Shown here: piece after piece, positions 1 through 7,822 of the stretch | How positions within the stretch are numbered: position 1 is the stretch's first letter | Layout of the letters: each line of letters starts with the position of its first letter | Source of the DNA: JAIXWP01 sp943372555 | GTDB lineage: Bacteria; Bacteroidota; Bacteroidia; Flavobacteriales_D; Sanyastnellaceae | NCBI GenBank assembly: GCA_943372555.1 | Contig: CALRZB010000005.1 | Coordinates: forward strand, 1 to 28,200 | Direction: 5' to 3' | Length of the DNA: 28,200 nucleotides | Translations under genes and position numbers: made by a program | Notes under the pieces: generated by a model | Told to the model about the DNA's origin: nothing | Seen by the model: only the letters and a program-made list of their open reading frames with translations | Database searches by the model: none

Positions 1-42
1 TTTATAAAATAATTGATTGCAAAGATAAAGGATTGATTGAAA

Positions 43-73
43 AAAAACGTCCCGCTAATGGCGGGACGTTTTT
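43..73 (-). terminator. Rho-independent terminator of the DUF2723 gene
   Basis: An 8-bp GC-rich stem (48-55 with 61-68) around a 5-base loop is extended by A/T pairs on both sides. On the minus strand it is followed by a run of seven T. It lies just after the stop codon at 77, so it most likely ends the DUF2723 transcript. The symmetric A and T runs mean it could also act on the plus strand. Confidence 0.85.
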
Positions 74-76
74 ATA

Positions 77-3000
77 TTATTTTTTACCTGCAGGTTTATA
101 TCCACCTGGACCATCAGGCTCAAGATTCAATGTTCTTTCCGTTGTATCTTCTGAAGCAGCTGGAACCTTAGGCTTGGTTGTATCTTGCGGCATTGAAGGC
201 TGTGTTCTCTGCTGAGGGCGTTGAGGTTGTATTCCCATTTCAGTAAGAACAGCATCACTTTCTTCCTTCATTTTAATAACATCAGGATCATTTGGGAAAT
301 AGTCCGCAGCTTGACCTGCCATGATCGAATTCAAACGAGCACGCATTTCAATATCTCGTGTCATCATTCCTTGACGCTCCCCATCACCTTCCAATGAATT
401 GAAATAATTCAACTCTTGGCTATTCAACTCATACATACGTTTAGCCAAGCTCAATCCTTTCACAGAATCTCCCGCTTCATAATAAAGCTCGCTAAGTGTC
501 CACATAATTTGTGGTTGATCATAAGGCACATTTTTCTCAGGCATTACGTTCATACACTTATCTAAAACTTCAACGGCTTTGTCTTTCTTACCTTCTGTAA
601 TCAACTGTTCTGCAAGGTGACTGAATTGAAGACGAAGATTTGATGTCATTCGTCTGTTGTTCTCATCCATATAGATATCATGCGTATCCATATTTCCCCA
701 CTGGAACTTATTCATCATATTTTCATACATCAGGTCAGATGCCACTCCACCTTCTAGATTAGGATTGCTTGTTGGAGCATGCAAGATTGGCGTCAAGCGG
801 TAAGCCAGACCTTCAAGTTGGAAATAGCGCTCAAGTCCCATGTATGCCTCTCCACCTGTGGTAACAGCGAAATACACAGGACGGCTCCAATCCATATTTT
901 TCAATAGATCCAACACCATCATTTGTGCTTTCGTAACGTATGATCTAGGATTGCCTTGACCATCAACAATGCCCCACTTCATTTCATTGACAATAGAATC
1001 ACCTTCATGAACGAATGGTTTGTATTGCTCCACTACTTGATCACTTACTTTCAAACTAAACATATAAGATGGCAAGTAATGAACAGAACGGTCGCCATTC
1101 TTAATCACGTTTGCTTCATTCATCGTAAAATCTAGAGCCTCTTTCACTGGCATAAATCCAGTGGTTTTATTGTAAGGATCTAAGAATAATACATCTCGTG
1201 TTCCTTGTCTATACTTCTGTTCACTCATCATAAATGGAACTGGGGCACTTTCATAAGCGCGGCGTTTCATTTGATCAATGTACCAGTCTGTATTCAATAA
1301 AGAAAGATTGACTACACGTACATCCGTTCTAATTCCTTCTACTTCCTGAGCATACCAAAGTGGGAACGTATCATTATCACCATTGGTAAACAATATGGCA
1401 TTAGGCTGAAGTGAATTCAGATAATTAATTGCCATATCAATACCCGTTCTTCTATTCTCACGATTATGATCATTCCAGCCTTCGCTAGCCATTAAGAATG
1501 GAGCAGAAAGGGATAGCGCAGTAGCCAACATTCCTTTCCAAGCCACATCACCTTTTGAGAATTGATTTAACGCTGTCATAATTGCAAAAGCCGCTGTTGA
1601 AATCACACTCATAAAGAGAAGTGTAAGACTGAATCCTTTATCACCACCTGCAGCAGATTCCACTCCATACAATACAATTGAACCGCCGATTGTCATTGCT
1701 GCCAACATACCAAGTTGTTTCCAAGTCATGCTAGTTGCAGCATCATATAAAGCATAAACTCCAAGTCCTATCCAAATAGCAAATGCATAGAAAGATCCCG
1801 AATAAGCATAGTCACGCTCACGAGGTTGTAGTGGTGTTTGGTTCAAGTAAATTACAATTGCAAATCCTGTAAGGAAGAACAATAATGTAACTACAGAAAA
1901 ATCTTTTGGGTGACGAACCAATTGGAAAAGCAATCCAATTGCACCAAGAATAAGAGGAATAAAGAAAAGTTTATTGAAGCCACGATTCTGTTGTTCCATT
2001 TCAGGAAGAGCCTCTCTGTTTCCAAGTCGCGCTTCATCCACTGCTTTGAATCCAGACAACCAGTTGCCATCCATAAAATCTCCATTTCCTTGTGTATCAT
2101 CTTGCTTTCCGGCAAAATTCCACATGAAGTATCTCCAGTACATCCAGTTGATTTGATAGCTGAAGAAATAACTCAAATCTTCGCCCTTACTAGGCATCAT
2201 ATCTTCGTACTTCTTATCTAGCGCTCGCATAATAGAGTTGAACTCATCCTGTGTCTCTGCTTGTTGGAGTTGGTATTCCAATTGGGCGATGTAGGTCTCA
2301 TCCTTTTTCACTTTCTCACGACCGGCAGTAGTGTTCCAATTTTTGTAGTTACTCCAAGTTTTATATTCGCTTATGTGACTACCTTGACTAGAATACATTC
2401 GAGGGAAAACTCCTTTGAATTCTGGACGATAGTTGACCACACTTTCCTTTTTCTCGCCGCTCTCCACGTATTCCTCAACAATTTTCAATTTCTGATCTGG
2501 GTGCTCTGCGACATATTTCTCTGCCGCAAAACGCTCGCGAGAACTCAAGACGATACGTTCGCTTGTGCGATCTTCTTTTACACTGTATGATTTTACCCAA
2601 ACATCAGAACCATCAATATATGGATCTGTCTTTACTTCTGGGGTATTGAAATACGGTCCGCTCAATAGTGGACGATCTCCATATTGCTCACGATTCAAAT
2701 ATGAAAGCAAAGAGAAAATGTTTTCCGGATTGTTTTCATCCATCGGAGTATTCGCCTGTGATCGGATAATAATTGTTGCAAATGATGAATAACCAATCAT
2801 TGCAACTGTAACTCCAAGAATAAGTGTGTTCAACACAACATAGCCCTTCTTTCTTGAATATAATAATCCAACAACGATAAGTCCGATCAATAATGCGAAG
2901 TAGAATATCACGCCTGAATTGAATGGCATGCCGAAGCTATTTACAAATATTCTTTCGAAGAAACCTGCAAGTTTAACGGCATATATAATTACACCTACTT

Positions 3001-3685
3001 GAATCAAACCAAGCAGAGCAAGTGAAATCGCACCTGTAATAATGACGCCTTTCCATGTAAACTCATTTCGTTTGAAATAATAAACCAAGCAAATTGCTGG
3101 AATAGCCAAGAGGTTCAGGAGATGGACACCGATCGACAGACCCATGAGGTATGCAATCAAAATGATCCAACGGAGCGAGCCTGTTTCATCAACCACAGAT
3201 TCCCATTTGAGAATTGCCCAGAATACTACGGCAGTGAAAAGAGATGACATCGCGTAAACTTCACCTTCTACAGCAGAAAACCAGAAAGAGTCGCTGAATG
3301 TATAGGCCAAACCACCTACAATTCCACTTCCAAGAACCGCCCACATTTTTCCGGTAGAAAATGTACCAGTTAAATCGGCCATTTTCTTAGCAAGGTGTGT
3401 AATGGTCCAATGAAGGAACATGATTGTTGCTGCTGAAGAAATAGCAGAAAGCATGTTAATCATGAAAGGCACTTTCTCCGGACTTACGAAGGAAGAAAAT
3501 ACGTGCGCAAGCAACATGAAAAATGGCGCCCCAGGAGGGTGACCAACTTCAAGCTTATAAGCCGATGCGATAAACTCTCCACAATCCCAGAAAGGCATTG
3601 ATGGTTCGAGAGTAAGGTAATAAACGACTGTAGCTATTACAAACAATAGCCATCCGGTAATAATATTGAGCTTTTGGTATGACAT
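77..3685 (-). CDS. DUF2723 family polytopic membrane protein (GT-C-like) with C-terminal TPR region
   Basis: A 1202-residue protein. The N-terminal half has many hydrophobic helices. The family signature WDCGEF is at residues 33-37 and HPPG at 49-52, in the first extracytoplasmic loop, where GT-C glycosyltransferases carry their acidic catalytic residues. A long hydrophilic region follows, then more helices, and a TPR-like helical stretch at about 1070-1130. The tail, from about 1160, is rich in Pro, Gln and Thr. DUF2723 proteins are widespread in Bacteroidota and are generally regarded as lipid-linked sugar transferases related to protein O-mannosyltransferases; the actual donor and acceptor cannot be read from sequence. 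The gene stands alone, with a terminator on each side. The ATG at 3683-3685 begins just before the first membrane helix, so this start is likely correct. The family call is firm; the catalytic role is inferred from the family. Confidence 0.88.
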   Translation of the reverse strand: MSYQKLNIITGWLLFVIATVVYYLTLEPSMPFWDCGEFIASAYKLEVGHPPGAPFFMLLAHVFSSFVSPEKVPFMINMLSAISSAATIMFLHWTITHLAKKMADLTGTFSTGKMWAVLGSGIVGGLAYTFSDSFWFSAVEGEVYAMSSLFTAVVFWAILKWESVVDETGSLRWIILIAYLMGLSIGVHLLNLLAIPAICLVYYFKRNEFTWKGVIITGAISLALLGLIQVGVIIYAVKLAGFFERIFVNSFGMPFNSGVIFYFALLIGLIVVGLLYSRKKGYVVLNTLILGVTVAMIGYSSFATIIIRSQANTPMDENNPENIFSLLSYLNREQYGDRPLLSGPYFNTPEVKTDPYIDGSDVWVKSYSVKEDRTSERIVLSSRERFAAEKYVAEHPDQKLKIVEEYVESGEKKESVVNYRPEFKGVFPRMYSSQGSHISEYKTWSNYKNWNTTAGREKVKKDETYIAQLEYQLQQAETQDEFNSIMRALDKKYEDMMPSKGEDLSYFFSYQINWMYWRYFMWNFAGKQDDTQGNGDFMDGNWLSGFKAVDEARLGNREALPEMEQQNRGFNKLFFIPLILGAIGLLFQLVRHPKDFSVVTLLFFLTGFAIVIYLNQTPLQPRERDYAYSGSFYAFAIWIGLGVYALYDAATSMTWKQLGMLAAMTIGGSIVLYGVESAAGGDKGFSLTLLFMSVISTAAFAIMTALNQFSKGDVAWKGMLATALSLSAPFLMASEGWNDHNRENRRTGIDMAINYLNSLQPNAILFTNGDNDTFPLWYAQEVEGIRTDVRVVNLSLLNTDWYIDQMKRRAYESAPVPFMMSEQKYRQGTRDVLFLDPYNKTTGFMPVKEALDFTMNEANVIKNGDRSVHYLPSYMFSLKVSDQVVEQYKPFVHEGDSIVNEMKWGIVDGQGNPRSYVTKAQMMVLDLLKNMDWSRPVYFAVTTGGEAYMGLERYFQLEGLAYRLTPILHAPTSNPNLEGGVASDLMYENMMNKFQWGNMDTHDIYMDENNRRMTSNLRLQFSHLAEQLITEGKKDKAVEVLDKCMNVMPEKNVPYDQPQIMWTLSELYYEAGDSVKGLSLAKRMYELNSQELNYFNSLEGDGERQGMMTRDIEMRARLNSIMAGQAADYFPNDPDVIKMKEESDAVLTEMGIQPQRPQQRTQPSMPQDTTKPKVPAASEDTTERTLNLEPDGPGGYKPAGKK

Positions 3686-3773
3686 ACTAAGGTTTTAGTA
3701 GAACGGGGCGAAGATAACCCGACTTCCCCTATCCCCGTATGCCCTTTGCCATTCTTATTAACCGGATTTAACC

Positions 3774-3811
3774 AAAAAAAAGCCCTTTCATGACTGAAAG
3801 GGCTTTTTTTA
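3774..3811 (-). terminator. Bidirectional-looking terminator after the T9SS/PKD gene
   Basis: A perfect 10-bp stem (3781-3790 with 3795-3804) with a 4-base loop is flanked by A and T runs, so it resembles an intrinsic terminator on both strands. On the minus strand it lies 17 bases after the stop codon of the secreted PKD protein and insulates the DUF2723 gene downstream. Confidence 0.88.
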
Positions 3812-3828
3812 TATTATTTTATAGACTT

Positions 3829-6168
3829 CTACTTGATAATTTCAAGGCGAGAAGTCGATTTAGAGTCTCCATTTATAAGCACTACATTGTAAAGTCCAAT
3901 TGAAAGATTCGCAACAGAAACTTGAACTGAAGTACCACTAATTCTTGAAGAACTTACCAATTGACCTTGTAAATCAAAAATAAACATTTGCGCATTCTCC
4001 AAATTAGTTTTACTAGTTAGGATAATGTTGCTAGTAGCTGGATTTGGATAAACTCCAAAAGCCAACTCACTCAAGTTTGAAACACCAACTTCGCAATCTT
4101 GGTTAACACCAAAACTCAATACTCCCCCGTTGGAAACAGGCTGAAGAATGTCATTTGCCACTTGTTCGCCATTAACAGAAACTGTAAGATTGATATAACC
4201 TTGAAGTTCGATGTCGTTGTTGATTTCAACACTATAACAGCCGTTCGCCACGCAGAATGTAGCATCAACAGACGTTTGGTTATTAATAATCATTTCATAT
4301 TCGACTAGCGGGATCTCTTCGTTAAGTAAAGCAAATGCCACCACATCCATAAGGTCGCCAGCGTAATCGGCCTCTACATGAACAACAACTTCATTTAGCA
4401 AACATTCTTCAGTCATTCCCTCAACTACGACATCGTAGCATTGCATGTTCGTGCAGCCAAGTGAGGTTGTTATTGATAAACAAACTGTGTAAGTGCCATT
4501 GCTGGTGTAGTAAACGTTGCCACCATTTCCATCCGAAGTTTGACCATCACCGTAAGACCAAACAAACTCAGCCACTCCATTAAACTCAGAAGTATTTACG
4601 AATTCAATATGACCAGGAGTATTTGTATAAACTATTTCAAAATTAGGAGCGCAGAATGGTAAAACGATTCCACCACAATCCCCATTTAATGAGTAATGAT
4701 AGGTGCGACCAAGACCATTGCAAGCTTCATCATAACCGATAATTTCCCAACCGCCCCCTGCAAGCACATTCACAGCCGTCCAGTCAATATTGTCGCCTGT
4801 GCAAATGGTCAAATCATAGCAACCATTTTCCAAACAAAGTAATTGATCAAAATATGGATCGTTTGGAGTGTACTGAGCCATGCCAGAAGCTACAGAAGCT
4901 CCCGTGGAAAGGTTGATTAAACTATATTCAAAGAAGGAAGCTCCACCTTCAAGCATGTAGCTATCAATTGAAAAATTAACTTCTGTGCACGTTGTAGATT
5001 CTTCTACAACAATTTCAACACATCCTTGAACAGGCTCCGGACAAAGCGCCGATTCTACTGTTCCACATATAGTATATGTACCAGGTGTTGGATAAGTATG
5101 TGTCACAACCCATGTTGCATTCATGCTCGTGTCATCACCAAAAGTCCAATGCATTGGATAAACTTCAGGAGAACCGGTAGCTACAAATTCATAAAAACCT
5201 GTTTCAAGTTCTGTTGCAGTAATTTCAATTGCGCAATCTGCAACAGTGCAGAGATCTACTGTCACTGTTTCGCAAATTTCGATTCCTTCAGGGCAAATAT
5301 TGCTTGTGAAAAAAGCGCACACTTCATAGACACCTGCCTCAGTGAACGTATGCTCAATGAAGTGACCGCCATTATCGACGATTTGATTGCCGAAATACCA
5401 AGTCACATTTTCACCTTCTTGGAAATTTCCAACTTCAAAAACCCAATTACCACATTCACCTGCAGCATACATAGATGAAGGACAAGTGGTAGGTGCTGGA
5501 ACATTTTCTATAATTACATTTGAACAGTATTCAGAAATACAAGGCTCTACTCCTTCAAGTAAAACACAGCCTTGGTCAACACCATAGGTTGCAACCAAAC
5601 AAACTTCATACGTTCCGTTTTCACTATAAACGTGCGTTGGATTAGATGCATCAGAGAATGTTCCGTCTCCGAATGACCAATAATAAGTAACGTTCTGCTC
5701 TATTGGAGTGCTTTCATTGTTGAAACTCACAGCCCCTGGATCATTCAAATAATTAGGGAAGTAAAGAGCAGCGCAAGTAGTCGGTGGAAAATCAATGCAA
5801 AACGCATATTCAAAAACTTGAGTTCCATAAGATGGAACGCCTGTTGGCAGAACCACCGTTCCATCGTATAGGATAAGTCCGTAAAAAGTTTCAGGATTGC
5901 TCACCCCATTCCCTACAAGACGAAGTTCGTAGCATCCTGACTCAAGACAAATGTCTGTGATCGTTTCTTGGATTTCTGAATTAAATGTAGATGCACCATC
6001 AAAAAGAACAACGTTGTCAGCATTTTTTACTGTCCACTGAACATTTGTAGGTCCACCGAACTGAACATCAGAGAAGACTTGAACTTGAAATGGGCTGCAC
6101 TGTCCTTGAGACTTTAATCCGAAAGAGCTGAAAATCAGCAAAACTGCGAGAGAATAAAGTAATTTCAT
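3829..6168 (-). CDS. Secreted T9SS cargo protein with PKD domains and a type A sorting tail
   Basis: A 779-residue exported protein. An N-terminal signal peptide (about 1-22) is followed by alternating modules. A Cys-rich beta module at about 28-128 carries 'SGCYEL'. PKD or PKD-like domains lie at 135-197 ('WSFGDG'), 240-290 and 312-375 ('WTFGDD'). A second Cys module is at 396-500 ('NGCYDL'), a fourth PKD at 508-582 ('WSYGDG') and a third Cys module at 590-692 ('NGCYSV'). The last 75 residues ('VYPNPATSN...' to 'RLEIIK') match the T9SS type A sorting domain, which directs export through the type IX system and is cleaved at the cell surface. No catalytic domain is visible, so an adhesive or structural surface role is the reasonable guess. 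The gene is monocistronic: a terminator follows, and 67 bases separate it from the gene upstream. Confidence 0.88.
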   Translation of the reverse strand: MKLLYSLAVLLIFSSFGLKSQGQCSPFQVQVFSDVQFGGPTNVQWTVKNADNVVLFDGASTFNSEIQETITDICLESGCYELRLVGNGVSNPETFYGLILYDGTVVLPTGVPSYGTQVFEYAFCIDFPPTTCAALYFPNYLNDPGAVSFNNESTPIEQNVTYYWSFGDGTFSDASNPTHVYSENGTYEVCLVATYGVDQGCVLLEGVEPCISEYCSNVIIENVPAPTTCPSSMYAAGECGNWVFEVGNFQEGENVTWYFGNQIVDNGGHFIEHTFTEAGVYEVCAFFTSNICPEGIEICETVTVDLCTVADCAIEITATELETGFYEFVATGSPEVYPMHWTFGDDTSMNATWVVTHTYPTPGTYTICGTVESALCPEPVQGCVEIVVEESTTCTEVNFSIDSYMLEGGASFFEYSLINLSTGASVASGMAQYTPNDPYFDQLLCLENGCYDLTICTGDNIDWTAVNVLAGGGWEIIGYDEACNGLGRTYHYSLNGDCGGIVLPFCAPNFEIVYTNTPGHIEFVNTSEFNGVAEFVWSYGDGQTSDGNGGNVYYTSNGTYTVCLSITTSLGCTNMQCYDVVVEGMTEECLLNEVVVHVEADYAGDLMDVVAFALLNEEIPLVEYEMIINNQTSVDATFCVANGCYSVEINNDIELQGYINLTVSVNGEQVANDILQPVSNGGVLSFGVNQDCEVGVSNLSELAFGVYPNPATSNIILTSKTNLENAQMFIFDLQGQLVSSSRISGTSVQVSVANLSIGLYNVVLINGDSKSTSRLEIIK

Positions 6169-6235
6169 TTGGTTGGATATGAAGGGAATGTTAGTTCCAA
6201 GACTTCTCTAGAACCTAAATAGTTGCATTCTAAAA

Positions 6236-6766
6236 TTATACAAATCGTGGATCCACTGGCATAACGTATCCGCACTTTTTACACGTGCGCATCTCTTCGC
6301 TGCCATAAAACTCGCGGAATCGTGGTAAGAAATCCTTTTCGATATTTTCTAGAACGAAACGTGAGTCGTGCAGTTTGTTATTGCATTTATCGCAAAACCA
6401 CATTAAGCCATCATTCATATTGCGATCTGCGCGCTTTACTTCGATTACTAGCCCAACTGTATTTTCACCGCGCTGAGGCTGATGAGGCACATTTGCTGGG
6501 AGCAAAAACATTTCTCCTTGCTTGATTGGAATATCAACAGCATTGCCATCTTCTTGAATTCGGACATTGATATCACCTTCTATTTGATAGAAGAGCTCTT
6601 CTGTTTCATTGTAATGATAATCATTGCGGGCATTTGGACCACCCACGATCATTACTATATAGTCTCCAGCCTCGGTATAAAGATTCTTATTTCCTACTGG
6701 AGGTTTGAGTAGATCTCTATTTTCTTCAATCCACTTTGTTAAGTTGAAAGGTCTTCTTATCGCCAT
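6236..6766 (-). CDS. nbaC: 3-hydroxyanthranilate 3,4-dioxygenase
   Basis: Opens the ring of 3-hydroxyanthranilate to the semialdehyde that cyclises to quinolinate, in the kynurenine route to NAD. From the ATG at 6766 the protein has 176 residues. Its key positions fall where they do in the characterised bacterial enzyme: iron ligands His51, Glu57 and His95, substrate-binding Arg47 and Arg99, and a C-terminal rubredoxin-like metal site with Cys125, Cys128, Cys162 and Cys165. This numbering is the reason for choosing 6766 over the TTG 36 bases upstream. The cupin core spans about 30-110. The gene lies 64 bases downstream of the GGGP-synthase-family gene on the same strand and may share its transcript. 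An 11-base inverted repeat covers the start codon. Kynurenine 3-monooxygenase is about 13 kb away at 19825-21165. Eukaryotic naming would be HAAO. Confidence 0.95.
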   Translation of the reverse strand: MAIRRPFNLTKWIEENRDLLKPPVGNKNLYTEAGDYIVMIVGGPNARNDYHYNETEELFYQIEGDINVRIQEDGNAVDIPIKQGEMFLLPANVPHQPQRGENTVGLVIEVKRADRNMNDGLMWFCDKCNNKLHDSRFVLENIEKDFLPRFREFYGSEEMRTCKKCGYVMPVDPRFV

Positions 6767-6804
6767 TGGTATTATTTTTCTACGGTGTGAAAGTAATACC
6801 AATG
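6764..6804 (-). repeat. Perfect 11-bp inverted repeat over the dioxygenase start codon
   Basis: CATTGGTATTA at 6764-6774 is exactly reverse-complementary to 6794-6804, with a 19-base spacer. On the minus-strand mRNA the second arm ends in the AUG of the dioxygenase gene, so a hairpin would pair the start codon and the bases just before it. The repeat is seen directly; the regulatory role (mRNA hairpin or protein operator) is inference. Confidence 0.55.
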
Positions 6805-6830
6805 ACGATAATTAAGACGACTGATTCTAA

Positions 6831-7580
6831 TCATTTTCCCCAACGGTCTTTTACTTCGCTTAGGGCAAATAAAACCTCTGGATCATTTTCGAAAGCTGTA
6901 CCTACTACTACGAGGTCTGCGCCAGCTTCATATGCTTCTTGCAATTGACGTTCTGTGCGAATACCCCCACCTACAATAATTGGAATTTCAACTGCTGTGC
7001 GAACAGCCTCAATCATTGTTGGGCTTACTGGTTTTTCAGCACCGCTTCCACCATCTAAATAGATACAACGCATGCCAAGCATTTCAGCAGCTAAAGCTGT
7101 AGCTACTGCAATTTCAGGTTTATTATTTGGCAATGGGAAAGTATTGCTCATGTATGAAGCAGTAGTCTGTTTTCCACAATCAATAATCATGTAGCCTGTT
7201 GAAATAACTTCAATGCCTGACTTTTTCAAAATAGGTGCTGCTTGAACATGTTGACCTATTAATAGGTCAGCATTTCTTCCAGACACCAAAGACAAAAACA
7301 ATATAGCATCTGCCTCATTGCTAATTTGACTTGGACTTCCTGGAAATAACAAAACAGGCAAGCTGCATTTGTCCTTTATTTCCTTCAATGTTTGATGAAA
7401 ATGATTTTCCATTATCAAACTTCCGCCAACACAAACGATGTCTGCTCCTGCGTGCTTAATAAGATTAACAACATGATTCACGTGAGCGGCGTCGGTGATT
7501 TTATCTGGATCAACCAAAACAGCCAACGATTTTTTCTGCTCCCTACGAAGCGACTCGAGATGAGAAAGGATACGATTCAT
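6831..7580 (-). CDS. Geranylgeranylglyceryl phosphate synthase family protein (PcrB/GGGPS-like)
   Basis: A 249-residue TIM-barrel prenyltransferase of the GGGPS/PcrB family. These enzymes join a polyprenyl diphosphate to sn-glycerol 1-phosphate: geranylgeranyl in archaea, heptaprenyl in Bacillus PcrB. Motifs in order are LVDPDK (22-27), FPGSPSQIS (79-87), a 'SLVSGRN' stretch (97-103), YLDGGSGAEKPV (174-185), VGGGIR (203-208) and GTAFE (227-231). The last three form the phosphate-binding end of the barrel. Length and motifs fit the bacterial group found widely in Bacteroidota; the prenyl chain length cannot be told. A TAnnTTTG-like box lies 4 bases before the ATG. The dioxygenase gene follows after 64 bases, and ftsZ diverges 242 bases upstream. 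Confidence 0.88.
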   Translation of the reverse strand: MNRILSHLESLRREQKKSLAVLVDPDKITDAAHVNHVVNLIKHAGADIVCVGGSLIMENHFHQTLKEIKDKCSLPVLLFPGSPSQISNEADAILFLSLVSGRNADLLIGQHVQAAPILKKSGIEVISTGYMIIDCGKQTTASYMSNTFPLPNNKPEIAVATALAAEMLGMRCIYLDGGSGAEKPVSPTMIEAVRTAVEIPIIVGGGIRTERQLQEAYEAGADLVVVGTAFENDPEVLFALSEVKDRWGK

Positions 7581-7822
7581 TATTCAAAGTTATATAAGAT
7601 CAAGGCAATTTCGGGAATCCCAAATTGGTAATAATAAAGGCAAATCGTATTCCTATTCCGCCAAATCAAAAACTCGTATTTATAAACATTGCACCGTTCA
7701 CTCTTTTCAAAAATCAAAGTTTCCTTATCGCGAAAATGATGCTTTCTTAGACCACTCATATCTCCGTACGTTCACTAGACGTTAGCGCACTGAGATTCAA
7801 CGCAAAAATCATCAGAAGACCC
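7581..7822. other. Divergent intergenic region before ftsZ
   Basis: The longest non-coding stretch in the window (242 bases), between two divergently read genes. Apart from the box at 7585-7592, I see no plus-strand TAnnTTTG box, no riboswitch-like fold and no small reading frame worth calling. The ftsZ promoter must lie here or ftsZ has a long untranslated leader, but I cannot place it. Confidence 0.5.
7585..7592 (-). promoter_or_regulatory. Candidate -7 box of the GGGPS-family gene
   Basis: The minus strand reads TAACTTTG here, matching the Bacteroidota -7 consensus TAnnTTTG, and ends 4 bases before the ATG. Transcription from it would start at or next to the start codon. I find no clear -33 TTG at the usual spacing, so this rests on the -7 match and its position. 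Confidence 0.35.

Noticed and set aside
1910..2792. Several plus-strand reading frames of 60-109 residues opposite the DUF2723 gene
   Set aside because: All lie inside a continuous, conserved coding region on the other strand and have no start signals or recognisable domains.
5026..5478. 150-residue plus-strand reading frame opposite the T9SS/PKD gene
   Set aside because: It is antisense to a well-supported modular gene; its Cys- and Arg-rich composition is what the complement of that gene would give, and no domain is visible.
6188..6219. Imperfect inverted repeat between the dioxygenase and the T9SS gene
   Set aside because: A 7-bp stem with a bulge and a 13-base loop, and no T run on the minus strand; too weak to call a terminator.
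6767..6802. TTG-initiated N-terminal extension of the dioxygenase
   Set aside because: The extra 12 residues would shift the metal ligands away from the standard numbering (His51, Glu57, His95), and TTG is a weaker start than the ATG.
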